From Ulota crispa (lineage: Eukaryota; Streptophyta; Bryopsida; Orthotrichales; Orthotrichaceae), in assembly GCA_963920765.1 (NCBI GenBank), contig OY987244.1:22796358-22860357 (forward strand): a DNA stretch of 64,000 bases, read 5' to 3'. Under the pieces are notes generated by a model. It searched no databases and had not been told where the DNA came from. It worked only from the letters and a program-made list of their open reading frames with translations. Shown here piece after piece: positions 46,713 to 57,567 of the stretch (its first letter is position 1; every line of letters begins with the position of its first letter). The translations under genes were made by a program, and so were the position numbers.

Positions 46713-47454
46713 CCCTTGAAAGTCCCAAAGGATCAAAAGTGTCCTTACATGATTTTATAGGCCTCTTTGAGGCATTGGATCTAATTTTTGACCTTGCTAT
46801 AAACTACAATCATCAAGGCGTTTAGGTGGTGCATGCAAGTAGAGTAATGGTAGGGCAAGTTGAATTTTTTTTCAAGTGCCTTGAGAGCCTCAATTGGGTG
46901 AAACACCATATGAGACGAGGTAGCAAATATTGTCTTATAAGCTGCAAGCAATTAGTACTTGTTGCAAGCTTCCTTGCATGTATTTTGTGGTGGCAGGAGA
47001 TTTGCCAACAAGGATTCAAGCATGTTCTAAATCTTAGTTGTGGCAACTCTAACCATTTTTTACGCAACAACAATTCAAAGGCTTAAAACTCAACATCCAA
47101 AGAAGTACATTCACTAATAATTTGCAAATGTGTGCATTCACATCTAGTCTTGCTACTCACAAAATTTGGGATGAATTAGCAACTTTTAGAAGCTTGTAAA
47201 AATCAACAAATGAAAATTACTTGCCAAAAAATGAGATTTTATCATTACATGTTTTTTGGTCAAATGTTATAATTTCCTATCTACCACGTTCAATTGTTCC
47301 CAAATTTTGCAAACTGTTTTCTAAGTAGGTATCCCACCATTTTTAATGGTCACTTTTTACAAATCATCTACATGACCAAAATGCAATGCATCAAAGTTGT
47401 AGGCCTCCCTAAGCCCTAAAATTGTTGAAAATGGCTTGGGCGCTTAGGAGTTAA
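46709..47454. mobile_element. TTAA element j (746 bp), third of the trio
   Basis: Left end TTAACCCTTGAAAGTCCCAA; right end inverted TTAACTCCTAAGCGCCCAAG. Short ORFs only. Confidence 0.82.
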
Positions 47455-48646
47455 TGAGGTAGTTTTGTAAAGGTCTTCTACTTTCCTCCCCACGTGAGAA
47501 TCGAAAGCTTCAGTTTTCCTTCAATGGTTACATGTTTCAACCTTTCATCTTCAATCTCCTCCAATTATTTTTTCCCAAACTCGTGGATTCAAAATCTTTC
47601 GTTGGTCCTTCTATGATACTTAAATTACTCTCCAAATTTTCTATATTGTGCTATAATTTGAAAGATTCTCCCTGTAATTTTGATAATGCAACTATGTCAA
47701 AAGGAGCCTCATGCAACAGAGCTAAGAAGGTGAAACTGGTGATCATCGAGGAAAACTTGGTGCAAATCGTTCAGGATGCTTTTAAAATGTTGGGCGGTTC
47801 GGCACAGCAAGGTAGGCAGTGCCACAGACCTGACACATGCAAGGATAGAAAGCACATGACGTATCCTCTTATATGTCTTCTCTTGGGCAAGATACTGTAC
47901 CTGTACTTTGCAAAACGTATGGACTTCATAGGTATTTGCCACAAAAACAATATCCTACTTCATTGAAAGTGGGCAGACAAAAATCTGCCATGCATGAAAC
48001 TTAGGGGCTAGAATATCTGCCAATACCTTTATTGGTTCCAGGTCTTTGCTTAACAAAAACTAAAACCGGTTATTTGCTCAACTTCATCCCAAAATTGGGA
48101 CACTTATAGTACTAGTATTACACCTTTAGGTGAGAATAACAAGACTCGAGCTGAATCCATTATCACCCAAGAGAGAAATGGTAGCATGATCAGAACTGCG
48201 AATAACCAACAGTCTACATAACGAATAACTCTGCCATAATGAGCAATGCACAAAAACCCTCTACTATTTGGGCGGTTATCATTTGCTAAGAACGTGACAT
48301 CAACTGCTACAGGATGGAGATGGCCTGAAACATATGTCGATTAAACAAAGGGAGAAGGCCATCGCCACCTCGGGGGGTTTATATCGACTACTCTGATTAA
48401 TACCGTAAAAAATTAATAATTCCCATTTAATAAGCTCAAGCTTACCTCACAGGTACTTCAAGAAACCACAAAAATGTGTCAAAAAAAAGAATCTCGCCAC
48501 AGTGCTGCAGAGCATACAACAACAAATCACTTCCAATTAGTTGTGGTGCCTCTTTAGGCAAACGTAAACTCTATGGACGTATAGGTGGAGCTCACTCTCA
48601 AGAATCCTAGCAGAGATTGTAGATTACCAAGGCTTATAGGTTTTCA
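47455..48646. other. intergenic; one unassigned ORF
   Basis: A 144-codon ORF (47,532-47,966, +) includes KKVKLVIIEENLVQIVQDAF, which looks like a normal amphipathic helix, so a small gene or gene relic is possible. I recognise no family. The part from about 48,000 on probably holds the 3' untranslated region of the minus-strand acidic-repeat gene. Confidence 0.35.
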
Positions 48647-51600
48647 TCAAACTGATGAAGCAGCCTGCGATGACGCAGCCCCCTGAGCATTTGAATGAAG
48701 CACTGCTGCCACCTCTTCTGCACCAAGTTTAAGAGCAGGAGCCGGCATGGATTTGCTTGAAACGTGCGAAGCACAGAGTGATATACACCAGATGACAAAG
48801 AGAGAAAACTTGGTTCCCAAGCTCGTGTTTTCCTGGTATCCCACATCAACCACAACATTGTCATCATCTTCACAACAAGACAGAAGTTCAACAAAAGCCA
48901 GACGAGAAATGTCCAACATCACCAAGTCCTGCAGAATCCTGATAATCACAAAAATAACTGACCTTGGGCTGGCCGGCGTCGTTTGCACGTGAGCCTGCAG
49001 CTCCACGGTCAAACACTTGATTCACAGTGTCTGGCAAGACATTTGGATCAGATTGGAAATCATCCTGCGCGAGCTGTGCAACATGTTGGATAACTCCTGA
49101 AATCAGCTCCGACGAATCGTCAGTTTTGCTCCTCTCGTCAAGAACAATGTGAGCCACACTCTCTGAATACGAAGCTTTCCCATCACCAACCACGCTCGAC
49201 TTTACATCTTCTAAGGTCTTCTCAGCAGCGTCTTCGAGGTTAACCGCTACTTCATGCAGATCGAGAGACCTCTGTGATTCTGTATTCTCCGCAGGAGATG
49301 GAGTTGACGTTTCTAATGAAGTTGTATCACTTGCAACTGCATCAACAGAGCTGTCCTCCTCCTCCTCAATCGCTGTTGTCACTTTGCCAGAAGTCGTATC
49401 GTCAGAAATGGGATGGGCCTCCCTGAGATCTTCGAAGTTGGATTCTCTTGATACAGTTTCAGGCGTGACCTGCACATCCTCAGACAAAAAAGCCGCAGAT
49501 TCTAGAACTACTGGTTCTGCATCAATTGCTGCATCTGCAATGTTTTCTGTCTCTTGAATGGGAGCAGGCACTTCCTCAACAGCGAGGTCATGGCTATTCT
49601 CTGAGTGCAGCTCTGCAATTGTTTCCTTACTCAGTTCTTCAGGTTTCTCTTCACCGTCGTTAGGAGCAGGCCTAGATTCCAAAATTGTCGATCCATCATC
49701 TGAGTCAGCGGTGATCGTCGATTCTACCACTTCGTGCACCTCCTCCACAGGAGTAAAGAGAGATTCACTTCCAACCTTATCAGCTGCACCATCAGCAGGA
49801 CCGTCTTGGGCATCATCAGCAGGACCATCTTGAACATCAGTAGCAGGCATAGACTCCAAAATTGCTGATCCTTCATCGACTCCAAATTCTAAACTCCCTG
49901 AGCCTTCAACGTCTCCAGATTCCAGATTTACATTGGCGCCTGCGCTAGTTGTTGCTTCAATGGATGGTTCAAGGCCTACATCCGCCTCGTCGACACTTTC
50001 TGATGCTGTAGTCACCCCAATGGCATCCTCAGAACTCAGGTCGACAGACCTTTCTTCAGCAACATCCGAAGATGCGAGCGCGGATTCCGGTCCTTCGTCG
50101 AGCTCTGCACTAATTGTCGCCTCCACAACTTCATGTACATCTTCGTCAGGAAAATAGCGAGTTTCACTTCCAACAACATCAGCTGCACCTCCAGCAGGAG
50201 GTTCAGGGCTTCTGTCCTCTTCTTCCTCACTCTTTGAAGGCGGTACTTCACCTGCCTCACTTGTATCGTTAGAATCGACTTCTTGAACAAAATTGTCGTC
50301 AACATCAGCAGCAGGTGCAGGGGCAGAATCCAAAATAGCTGACGCTTCATAAGCCTCTGGATTAGTGATTGAGTCTTCAGGCTCTACCTCAAAGGATTTC
50401 TCTTCGACATCGACAAAAGGCGAAGGCGCGGCTTCCAGAGTTGCCTCGTCTTCATCAAGCTCAGCAGTTACTGCTTCTGCAACTTCATGATCCTCTTCCG
50501 GAGGGGCCTCGGGTGCTTCACTGTCATCTGTCTCCAAAGATTCTTCACCTTGGGTTTCGGGACTAGCATCCTCACTGACAACCCGTCCATTTCCAAGATC
50601 CAGCTCAAACGATTCCTCTTCGACATCTACAAAAGGTGAAGGCGCCGCTTCCAGAGGCTCTGCAATATTTAATGGCCCTGCAACCTCATTCACCTCTTCC
50701 ACAGGAGCTGAAGCTTCGCTCTCACCTATCTCAGCCGCCGATCCTTCATCTTCAGTTTCGGGACTAGCATCCACACTCAAAGCCCGTGCAACATCAGAAC
50801 CCAGCTCAAAAGGTCTCTCATCGACATCAACAAAAGGCGAAGGCGAGGCTTCCAGAGTTGCCTCGTCTTCATCGGGCTCTGCACTAGGTGCTGCTTCTGC
50901 AACCTCGTGAACCTCTTCAACAAGTGCCTCGGGTGCTTCACTGTCACCTGTCTCAGCCGATCCTTCAACTTCGGTTTCTGGACTAACATCCTCACTCACA
51001 GCAGGTGCAACTTCAGGATCCAGCTCAAAAGAATCCTTCTCGACATCTACAAAAGGTGAGGGCGCGGCTTCTAGAGGCTCTGCAATATTTATTGGCTCTG
51101 CAACCTCATTGACCTCTTCCGCAGGAGCTGAAGCTTCACTTTCACCTGTCTCAGTCGATACTTCAGCTTCGATTACGGGACTAGCATCCACACTCAAAGC
51201 CCCTGCAACTGCAGAACCCAGCTCAAAAGGTTTCTCTTCGACATCAACAAAAGGTGAAGGCGAGGCTTCCAGAGTTGCCACATCTTCATCAAACTCTTCG
51301 CTAGTTGCTCCTTCTGTAACCTCACGAACATCTTCCACAGGAGCCACAGGTGCTTCACTCCCACCTGTCTCAGCCGATTCTTCATCCGGAATCGTAGGGC
51401 TCACTTCTTCACTAGTACCAACCTCCGCAGGCAATTCCTCACTCACCGCCCCCACATCTCCAGAACTCACCTCAACACTCTTGTCTTCAATACCAACGGC
51501 TTCGTCAGCAAGGTCAACAGATTTATCGTCGACCTCTACAACTTGTTCTCCAAACTCGGTTGAAGATGAGGGCACGCCTTCTTGACTTGTAACTGTTTCC

Positions 51601-53297
51601 TCAGGCTCTACATGAGCTGCTGCGTCAGCAATCTCATTAGCCTCCTCCACAGGAGCCTCGGGTGCATCACTGTCCCCTTCGTCAGCCGATCCTACAACTA
51701 CGAATTCAGGGCTGACATCCTCACCTGAGGCCACAGCATCCTCAGAATCCAGTTCAACAGATTCTTCTCCGCCATCAACAACAGGTGAAGGCGCGGTTTC
51801 TAGAGTTGCCTCGTCCTCATCAAGCTCTGCGTTGGTTGTCGATTCCGTAAGCTCGTGAACCTCCTCCTCAGGAACTGTACTGTCACCTATCTCCCCAGAT
51901 TCTTCACCTTCGGTTTGAGGACTAACATCCTCACTCACAACCCGTCCATTTCCAAGATCCAGCTCAAAAGATTCCTCTTTGACATCTACAAAAGGTGAAG
52001 GCGCGGCTTCCAGAGGCTTTGCAATAGTTAATGACTCTGCAACCTCATTGACCTCTTCCACAGGAGCTGAAGCTTCGCTCTCACCTATCTCAGCCGCCGA
52101 TCCTTCATCTTCGAATTTAGGGCTAATATCCACACTGAAAGCCCGTGCAACATCAGAATCCAGCTCAAATGATTTCCGTTCGACATCAACAAAAGGCGAA
52201 GGCGATGCTTCCAGAGCTACCACGTCTTCACCAGGCTCTGCACTAGTTGCTGCTTCTGCAACCTCAACAACATCTTCGGGAGAGGCCTCGGGTGCTTCAC
52301 TGTCACCTGTCTCCGCAGATTCTTCATCCGGAGTCTCAGGGCTCACTTCTTCACTAGCAGCAACCTCTGCAGGCAACTCCTCGCTCTCCGCCCCCGCATC
52401 TTCAGAATTCATCTCAAAAGATCTGTCTACGACATCAACAGATTTGTCCTGAACATCAGCAGGTTTGTCTTCAACGTCAACGAGCTTGTCTTCAACATCA
52501 TCAGACTTCTCTTCAACGTCAGCAGTAGGTGAAAGTACAGCTCCCACACCGGCTCCTTCATCATTAACCTCTGCGCTGTTTCTTGCTTCTGTAGCCTCGT
52601 GAACCTCTTCCAAAGGAGTGTCAGGAGTTTCACTATCTCCTTTCTCAGCTGATCCTTCATCCTGGAAATTAGGGCTCACGCTTTCACTCGCGGAAATCTC
52701 AGCAGGGAACTCCTCACTCACAACCGCCGCATCATCAGAACTCAAATCAACTGCTTTCTCTTCAACATCAGCAGAAGGAACGGACACAGCTTCCCCTCCA
52801 TCAGAATATTGCACCGAAGCAGCGCTGGTCGGAGCATCGGCAATCAAATTAGAGCTCGCTAGCGTTTTCATGTACTCAAGTGTTCCATCCTCTGCGAAAT
52901 TAGGTTTATTGCCGGCACTCTCTTCCACAGCCTCACTCAAGTCCCAGCTCTCCACCTTCTCTGTCGAATCCACCACACCGCTCGAAGAAGAAGCAGGTCC
53001 GGTATCCACATCGGCGGACGCACTCACTGGCGCTTCTGCAGCTGAATCGACACTTCCAGCAACGGCAACTTGCGATTGAGCCATATCGAAATCCCCTGCG
53101 ACAAAGCTTACATTGGTTGCAAATCCAGAGTTGAAACTATTCATTCGAGCAGCACCGTTCATCAAGAGGCCACCACCACTCTCCATCTTCTTCACTTCCT
53201 CCTCTCCTGGTGCTACTACTACTGCTGCTGCCACTGTCTCCTCCTCGTGAGACGACGCCATGTCCAAGTTGTCCTCCCTCGCGTCCTCTAATCCCAT
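48647..53297 (-). CDS. large acidic repeat protein, unknown function
   Basis: One giant exon, 53297-48963, then probably a short last exon 48832-48647 joined in phase 0 (donor AAG/GTCAGT, acceptor GATACCAG); about 1,506 residues. Unspliced, the ORF stops at 48,888. The protein is extremely rich in E, D, S, A, P and V. Between about residues 280 and 980 a degenerate unit of about 70 residues recurs: SPSPFVDVEE-x-SFELDS, then VSEDVSPE, EGSAETGDSEAPEAPVEE, VHEVAEA. Two unit types alternate (NIAEPLEAAPSP and DEDEATLEASPSP), giving a higher-order period of about 140 residues. No globular domain is seen. The last exon carries a hydrophobic stretch (KFSLFVIWCISLCASHV), possibly membrane-spanning. 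Composition resembles acidic domains of plastid import receptors, but no GTPase is present, so no function is assigned. A pyrimidine tract and TTTGCAG at about 53,347 suggest a leader intron. The ATG at 53,297 is the first in frame. Confidence 0.75.
50400..52420 (-). repeat. coding tandem repeat, about 210-bp unit with 420-bp higher-order period
   Basis: The coding motif for SPSPFVDVE (ACAAAAGGYGAAGGCG on the plus strand) recurs near 50,415, 50,630, 50,830, 51,047, 51,250, 51,990 and 52,190, with a variant near 51,785. The two types alternate for most of this stretch; 51,300-51,750 is the divergent segment. Confidence 0.85.
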
Positions 53298-53810
53298 CAC
53301 TGCATCGAAGATCCAATACCTTCAAATCCGGTCTCTTGTTAATCCCTGCAAACAGCACAAAGGTAAACCATCCAGTACCTCAGCAAATAAGTGCTTCTAA
53401 CTACACAAAAAGCAGGTTTTCTACCAAATAAGCTTATTCAAACAAAAGATGGACAAAGTGAGAACTGTTCTAACCACTTTTGCAGGAAGAGCTGCCTGTG
53501 GAAGCAGAGATCTAGTTCCAATGTCTCAATGTTTCAAGGACGTGCAAGACCTCGTCAAGCTGGGTAGATGGATAGCCACAGTAGTAGTGCCTAGTGACCC
53601 TTCAAAGTTTGAATCTTGCCAGCCTGGGGTGCCAGGTTAGGTGCCTCAAATGGGTCCCCTCCAATCAGGTACTGGCACATACACTCCTGAAGATCGTCCT
53701 CGTTGGCAATAGTGATGAGAACTACAACTACCGGAGGGCCCGCTTGTGCCCTACCGAGCTCTTCTTGCTGCAGGCTGCGTCATTGAACCACCTATGAACA
53801 TATATGAACA
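53298..53810. other. upstream region of the acidic-repeat gene
   Basis: Contains the probable leader-intron acceptor (near 53,347, minus strand) and presumably the promoter. The ORFs at 53,449-53,797 (+) have no recognisable domain, though the stretch is not AT-rich and might be a gene relic. Confidence 0.4.
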
Positions 53811-53821
53811 TATTGCTTTTA

Positions 53822-54127
53822 GGGAAAATTTCATGGATACCCCTGAAGTTTGCAATATTTTCATAGATATCTCTGCTTTTTCAGAAATATCACAAATAGC
53901 CATGGACCGAAAAATTAGGTATTTGTTTTGTTGTGCATATCACTTCCTTTCTTCCTTTGTGCATATGCACAACACAAAAGAAATATGATGCGCACAAAGG
54001 GAGAAGGAAGTGACATGCATAACAAAACAAACACCTAGTTTTTTTATCCAATGTATTTGTGATATTTCTGAGAAAGTGGGGTATCTATGAAAATATTGCG
54101 AACTTCAGGAGTATCCTTGAAATTTTC
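53822..54127. mobile_element. Mutator-like foldback MITE (306 bp)
   Basis: TATTGCTTTTA stands directly on each side (53,811-53,821 and 54,128-54,138), an 11-bp target duplication. Ends are GGGAAAATTTCATGGATACC and inverted GAAAATTTCAAGGATACTCC. The halves pair for about 145 bp (GCAATATTTTCATAGATA.., CAGAAATATCACAAAT.., TTTGTTTTGTTRTGCAT). The 9-11 bp duplication and long arms are typical of Mutator-type MITEs. Confidence 0.88.
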
Positions 54128-54308
54128 TATTGCTTTTATAGCTCCTTTGGTAGGTGACCTAGTGTCCGGCAACACTTTTTCTTACACACACTAATTACAA
54201 ACATTAGTGAAGGAAGAGCACAGGACTCCAGTATTTCTCTCATCACAGCAAATCGTCGAATCTAACTTTTTCATTTGAAAAGTGTCACACAGTCTTACAG
54301 AAATGGTC

Positions 54309-54423
54309 CGATTCTCAGTGTCTAAAAGTGTTCCGTACTGCGGAATGAATTTGGAGAGAAATCATAAAACAACGGTTGCTTTGAGCAGGCGACGGATAAT
54401 GCGGAGGCATATTCTAGGGTTAA
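54309..54423 (+). repeat. 115-bp repeat ending in CTAGGGTTAA, copy 1
   Basis: Matches 55,575-55,688 closely (ACGGTTGCTTTGAGCAGGCG, ATAATGC, AGGCATA, TCTAGGGTTAA). Read inverted it starts TTAACCCTAGAATATGCC, which looks like another TTAA-element terminus. Confidence 0.75.
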
Positions 54424-55502
54424 CCCCTGAACGTCACGAAAGCCCGTTGCGGCCGTATGGCCGTATGTACAGATAGATTTGAGCTACTTTGCTGGTTTTT
54501 CAAAAAAAATTATGTATTTATCATCATACAATTTTTCAACATGTATGGTTGTAACACTTAATTTTCATCTGATTCAAACTTTTAAATATTGACTGCAACC
54601 GTATTTGGTACCGTATCTCCAAATCCTAATGTTCAAAAAGTTTCAGGAAACTTTGAAACCTTGTTGAAGGCACAAATTTTATTGTTTTGTGGTTTTTTTT
54701 TTTGTGGAAAACTTGCTCATTGAAGTTAGCTTCATCGTTCAAATTCAACTTCCTTCATATCTTATTCCATTTGTTTTTGGTGGAAGGTTGACTACAAGCA
54801 TACATTTTTTGTCATGAATAGTGTTGTGAATAATGTCACAAAGCCTATGAGAAGTTGCCATATTGAAAAGACGGGCATCAAGTTGGGCAAAAGGTGAAGA
54901 TTTCCCTTGGACACTCCCTTGGGCAATAAGGGCCATTTTTTTGAAATTTTGACATTTAACAAAATCTAAAAGTGCTTCTGGACTAATTTCACTTGGAATG
55001 TCTTTGTTATTAAAATTAGAATCTATTCACCATTGAAAATATTTCACTCGTAATGGTTTTGATCAATAATTGAAGCTGAAAATTTCTTTGTATGAGGCGG
55101 TTGCGTTTTGACAATTGCGTTGCAGGCTCATTTGTGAAATTGTGGTCATGGATTTGGAAGAGGGGCCATTGGTTTTGAAGTAACAACAATAAACACTAAA
55201 GCTTCATAAGTGGTTGTTTCCCAATTTTGTATCCAAAAGTTAAAAATTTGCATTACAAGTTTTGGGCAATTCCAAAAAAGCAAAAAATTCCATACTCATC
55301 ATCATTCAATCACAAATATCTTAAAATCCGCGAGACAATTTTGGATTCTTTTTGGGTAGTGTCATTTAGAAACCTTGAAGTTCAAGATTCAACAATTACA
55401 ATTTTGTTTTGATGTTTAATAATGATCTTACAAGGACAATTCAAAAAATTCAAAACTACCTTCTGAAAACGAGAAAAACACCTTTGGGCATTTAGGGGTT
55501 AA
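54420..55502. mobile_element. chimeric TTAA element k (families C and B; 1,083 bp)
   Basis: Left end TTAACCCCTGAACGTCACGA; right end inverted TTAACCCCTAAATGCCCAAA. From 54,420 to about 54,625 it matches the reverse strand of element i (family C). From about 54,630 to 55,502 it matches family B (elements g and m). The inner ends of both families are missing at the junction near CCTAATGTTCAAAAAG. The family B part carries remains of a shared ORF on the minus strand. Confidence 0.85.
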
Positions 55503-55574
55503 TGCTGGAAAGGCAGTAGTAATACTTCTTAGTGTGACTTTGTGATTGAATTAAGGTTATTGCTGTTGTGAGTC

Positions 55575-55688
55575 CGTTTCTTAGTATCTAAAACTGTTCC
55601 ACACTGAGAGATGAATTTGAATAGAAAGCATAAATCAACGGTTGCTTTGAGCAGGCGACAGATAATGCAAAGGCATAATCTAGGGTTA
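55575..55688 (+). repeat. 115-bp repeat ending in CTAGGGTTAA, copy 2
   Basis: Second copy of the 54,309 repeat. After its TTAA comes GATTGAGTACAGAGC rather than an element; element l starts only 24 bases on. Confidence 0.75.
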
Positions 55689-55711
55689 AGATTGAGTACA
55701 GAGCTTTTGTC

Positions 55712-55948
55712 TTAACCCTTAAGCGTCCCAGCGACATGATCTTGTTGTTGGGATTCACAACTCTATCTCATTTTTTTCTTAATTTGTGTGGTGAAAACAA
55801 TCATGCTTGGTCCTCATCAATAGAGAAGGTAAATCTTTTTCAAATCCTCCGGTCACTTTTTCTGAATGTAATTTTCCAAGTTGTGGTGGCCATTAAACCC
55901 CCCATTTTCTCCTAAATCCTAAATTAACTCTGGGCGCTCAGGGGCTAA
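55712..55948. mobile_element. TTAA element l (237 bp)
   Basis: Left end TTAACCCTTAAGCGTCCCAG; right end inverted TTAGCCCCTGAGCGCCCAGA, so the right TTAA has become CTAA. The interior is collinear with element e at 22,999. Its right border overlaps the TAAGG start of the next element. Confidence 0.85.
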
Positions 55949-56263
55949 GGTAGGAGCACCCATAAGCGTCAGTGTCCCCATAATCTTCACCTTTGAAATC
56001 TTGGAAAATTAGTGGAAGTGAATAGATGTAATGACAAGGATGTACAGCATGTGAACATGAAATCTTAAAAGTGGTTATGGGTGCAATGGCAATTTGCTCT
56101 TTGAAAATTCACAACTTATTCTCACAATATCCAAATAATACATTTGAAAGTGCAAACTCATTATTTTTTTGTTCCTAATAGGATCCTATAATTTTCTAGT
56201 TGTTTATTGATACTCATCATGTTCAAAACCCTTAGTTTGACGCTTATGGGTGTACATACCTTA
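55946..56263 (+). mobile_element. TAAGGTAG-ended element (family F), copy 2
   Basis: Left end TAAGGTAGGAGCACCCATAA; right end inverted TAAGGTATGTACACCCATAA. Interior as in the 20,539 copy. Confidence 0.85.
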
Positions 56264-56995
56264 ACTCAAGGTTACTCAAAATACATGGAATAGCTGAAAT
56301 GATTGTACAAAGAGTTTCAAACCTAATGCTAAAAAGGCAGTACAGTAATGCTTGGATAAGATGAAGGTATCCGGCCAGCATATTCTTTTTATGTAAGAAA
56401 AGCATTCATTGTAGCTAAACAAGCTTTTATAGCTCCCCAATCACCAAGGACAGTCATCTACTTCATCTTAGCCAAGCATTTTTCCTTATAGAGGTTCATC
56501 TTAGGGAGGCACTACTGTAGTAGTACCGCTTAGTGTGACTTTGTGATTGAGATAGAGTTATTGCTGTTGCGAGTGCTTTGATGACCGTTAACGTGAGTTT
56601 AATGAAGGAATCCAAACCAGCGAAAAAGGAGCTTGAATGGATTCTCGGTACTGTACAGGTCTAACATTTTCTGCCAATGGAGGTGCTCCGAGTTTGCGTC
56701 CCGGATTCTCAGTTTCTTAGGCCGGAGTGACGCACCGACCGGAGATTTGCTTTGGAGCTGGTCAACTGGAAAACGAGGCGCGGGGTTTTTTGTACCAATT
56801 CTCAGGACGGCAGCGCTTGTCTCGAAGTTGAAAGCAATCAAGAGCTTTGAAGCAGGCTGGGTTTATTTTTTTGCATTTTTGCTGGTAGAGCGACACACAC
56901 CCCCAAATGCATGCAAGCAGGTAAGGAAAATCTACACAGAATTGGATACTAGAATTACCGGAGTGTGCACGTTCATCCATAAATACTACTGATAT
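56264..56995. other. spacer with an ORF of unknown nature
   Basis: At 56,330-56,530 a loose inverted repeat (GGCAGTACAGTAATGCTTGG..AAGATGAAG against CTTCATCTTAGCCAAGCATT) suggests a decayed foldback. From 56,580 the sequence becomes less AT-rich. An ORF of 119 codons (56,633-56,992, +) is followed in phase by a good donor (AAGCAG/GTAAGG at 56,921), so a gene start or exon relic is possible. I recognise no domain. Confidence 0.4.
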
Positions 56996-57286
56996 TAAGG
57001 TAGGAACACTCATAAGCTTGTGTTTAAGGGTTTTGAACATGATGACAATTAATAAACATCTAGTAAATTATAGGATCATGTTAGCAATAAAAAAATAATG
57101 ATACTGTGAGAATAATTTGTGAATTTTTTAAAGAGCAAATTGCCATTGTACCCATAACCAACACTAAGGTTTCATGTTCACATGTTGTATATCCTTGTAA
57201 GTACATCTATTTACTTCTACAGATTTTCCAAGATTTTAGAGGTGACAATTATGGGGACACCTATGCTTAAGGGTGTTCCTACCTTA
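56996..57286 (-). mobile_element. TAAGGTAG-ended element (family F), copy 3
   Basis: Left end TAAGGTAGGAACACTCATAA; right end inverted TAAGGTAGGAACACCCTTAA. The interior is the reverse complement of copies 1 and 2 (ACATGTTGTA.., GATTTTCCAAGATTTTAGAG). Confidence 0.88.
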
Positions 57287-57567
57287 GTAACTCTCAACCA
57301 AAATCTAGCAAACTTGGTCTAAGACCTAGTCCTAATTGTGGGAGAGATTTGACGACTTCATCCATTTTTTTCTTGAATTTTTGCTAATGTTATGATCGCC
57401 AATATGTTTTTGAGGTAAGACTTAGGTAAATTTTTGCCAAGAAAAACTTCCCTGCTTTGAAGTGATCAAGCTTGGTTCTCCCATGCATTTTCTTTGTTTT
57501 TTTTTGTTGGTCTAGCAACACAAAACCCTAGAAAAAAATCCTAGAGTTAGCCCAAAAAAAACTTTTT

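Noticed and set aside
49558-53291. Many serine/threonine-rich plus-strand ORFs
   Set aside because: They are antisense shadows of the repetitive acidic coding exon on the minus strand.
53449-53797. Two overlapping ORFs upstream of the acidic-repeat gene
   Set aside because: No domain, no splice or expression evidence; kept only as part of the upstream region.
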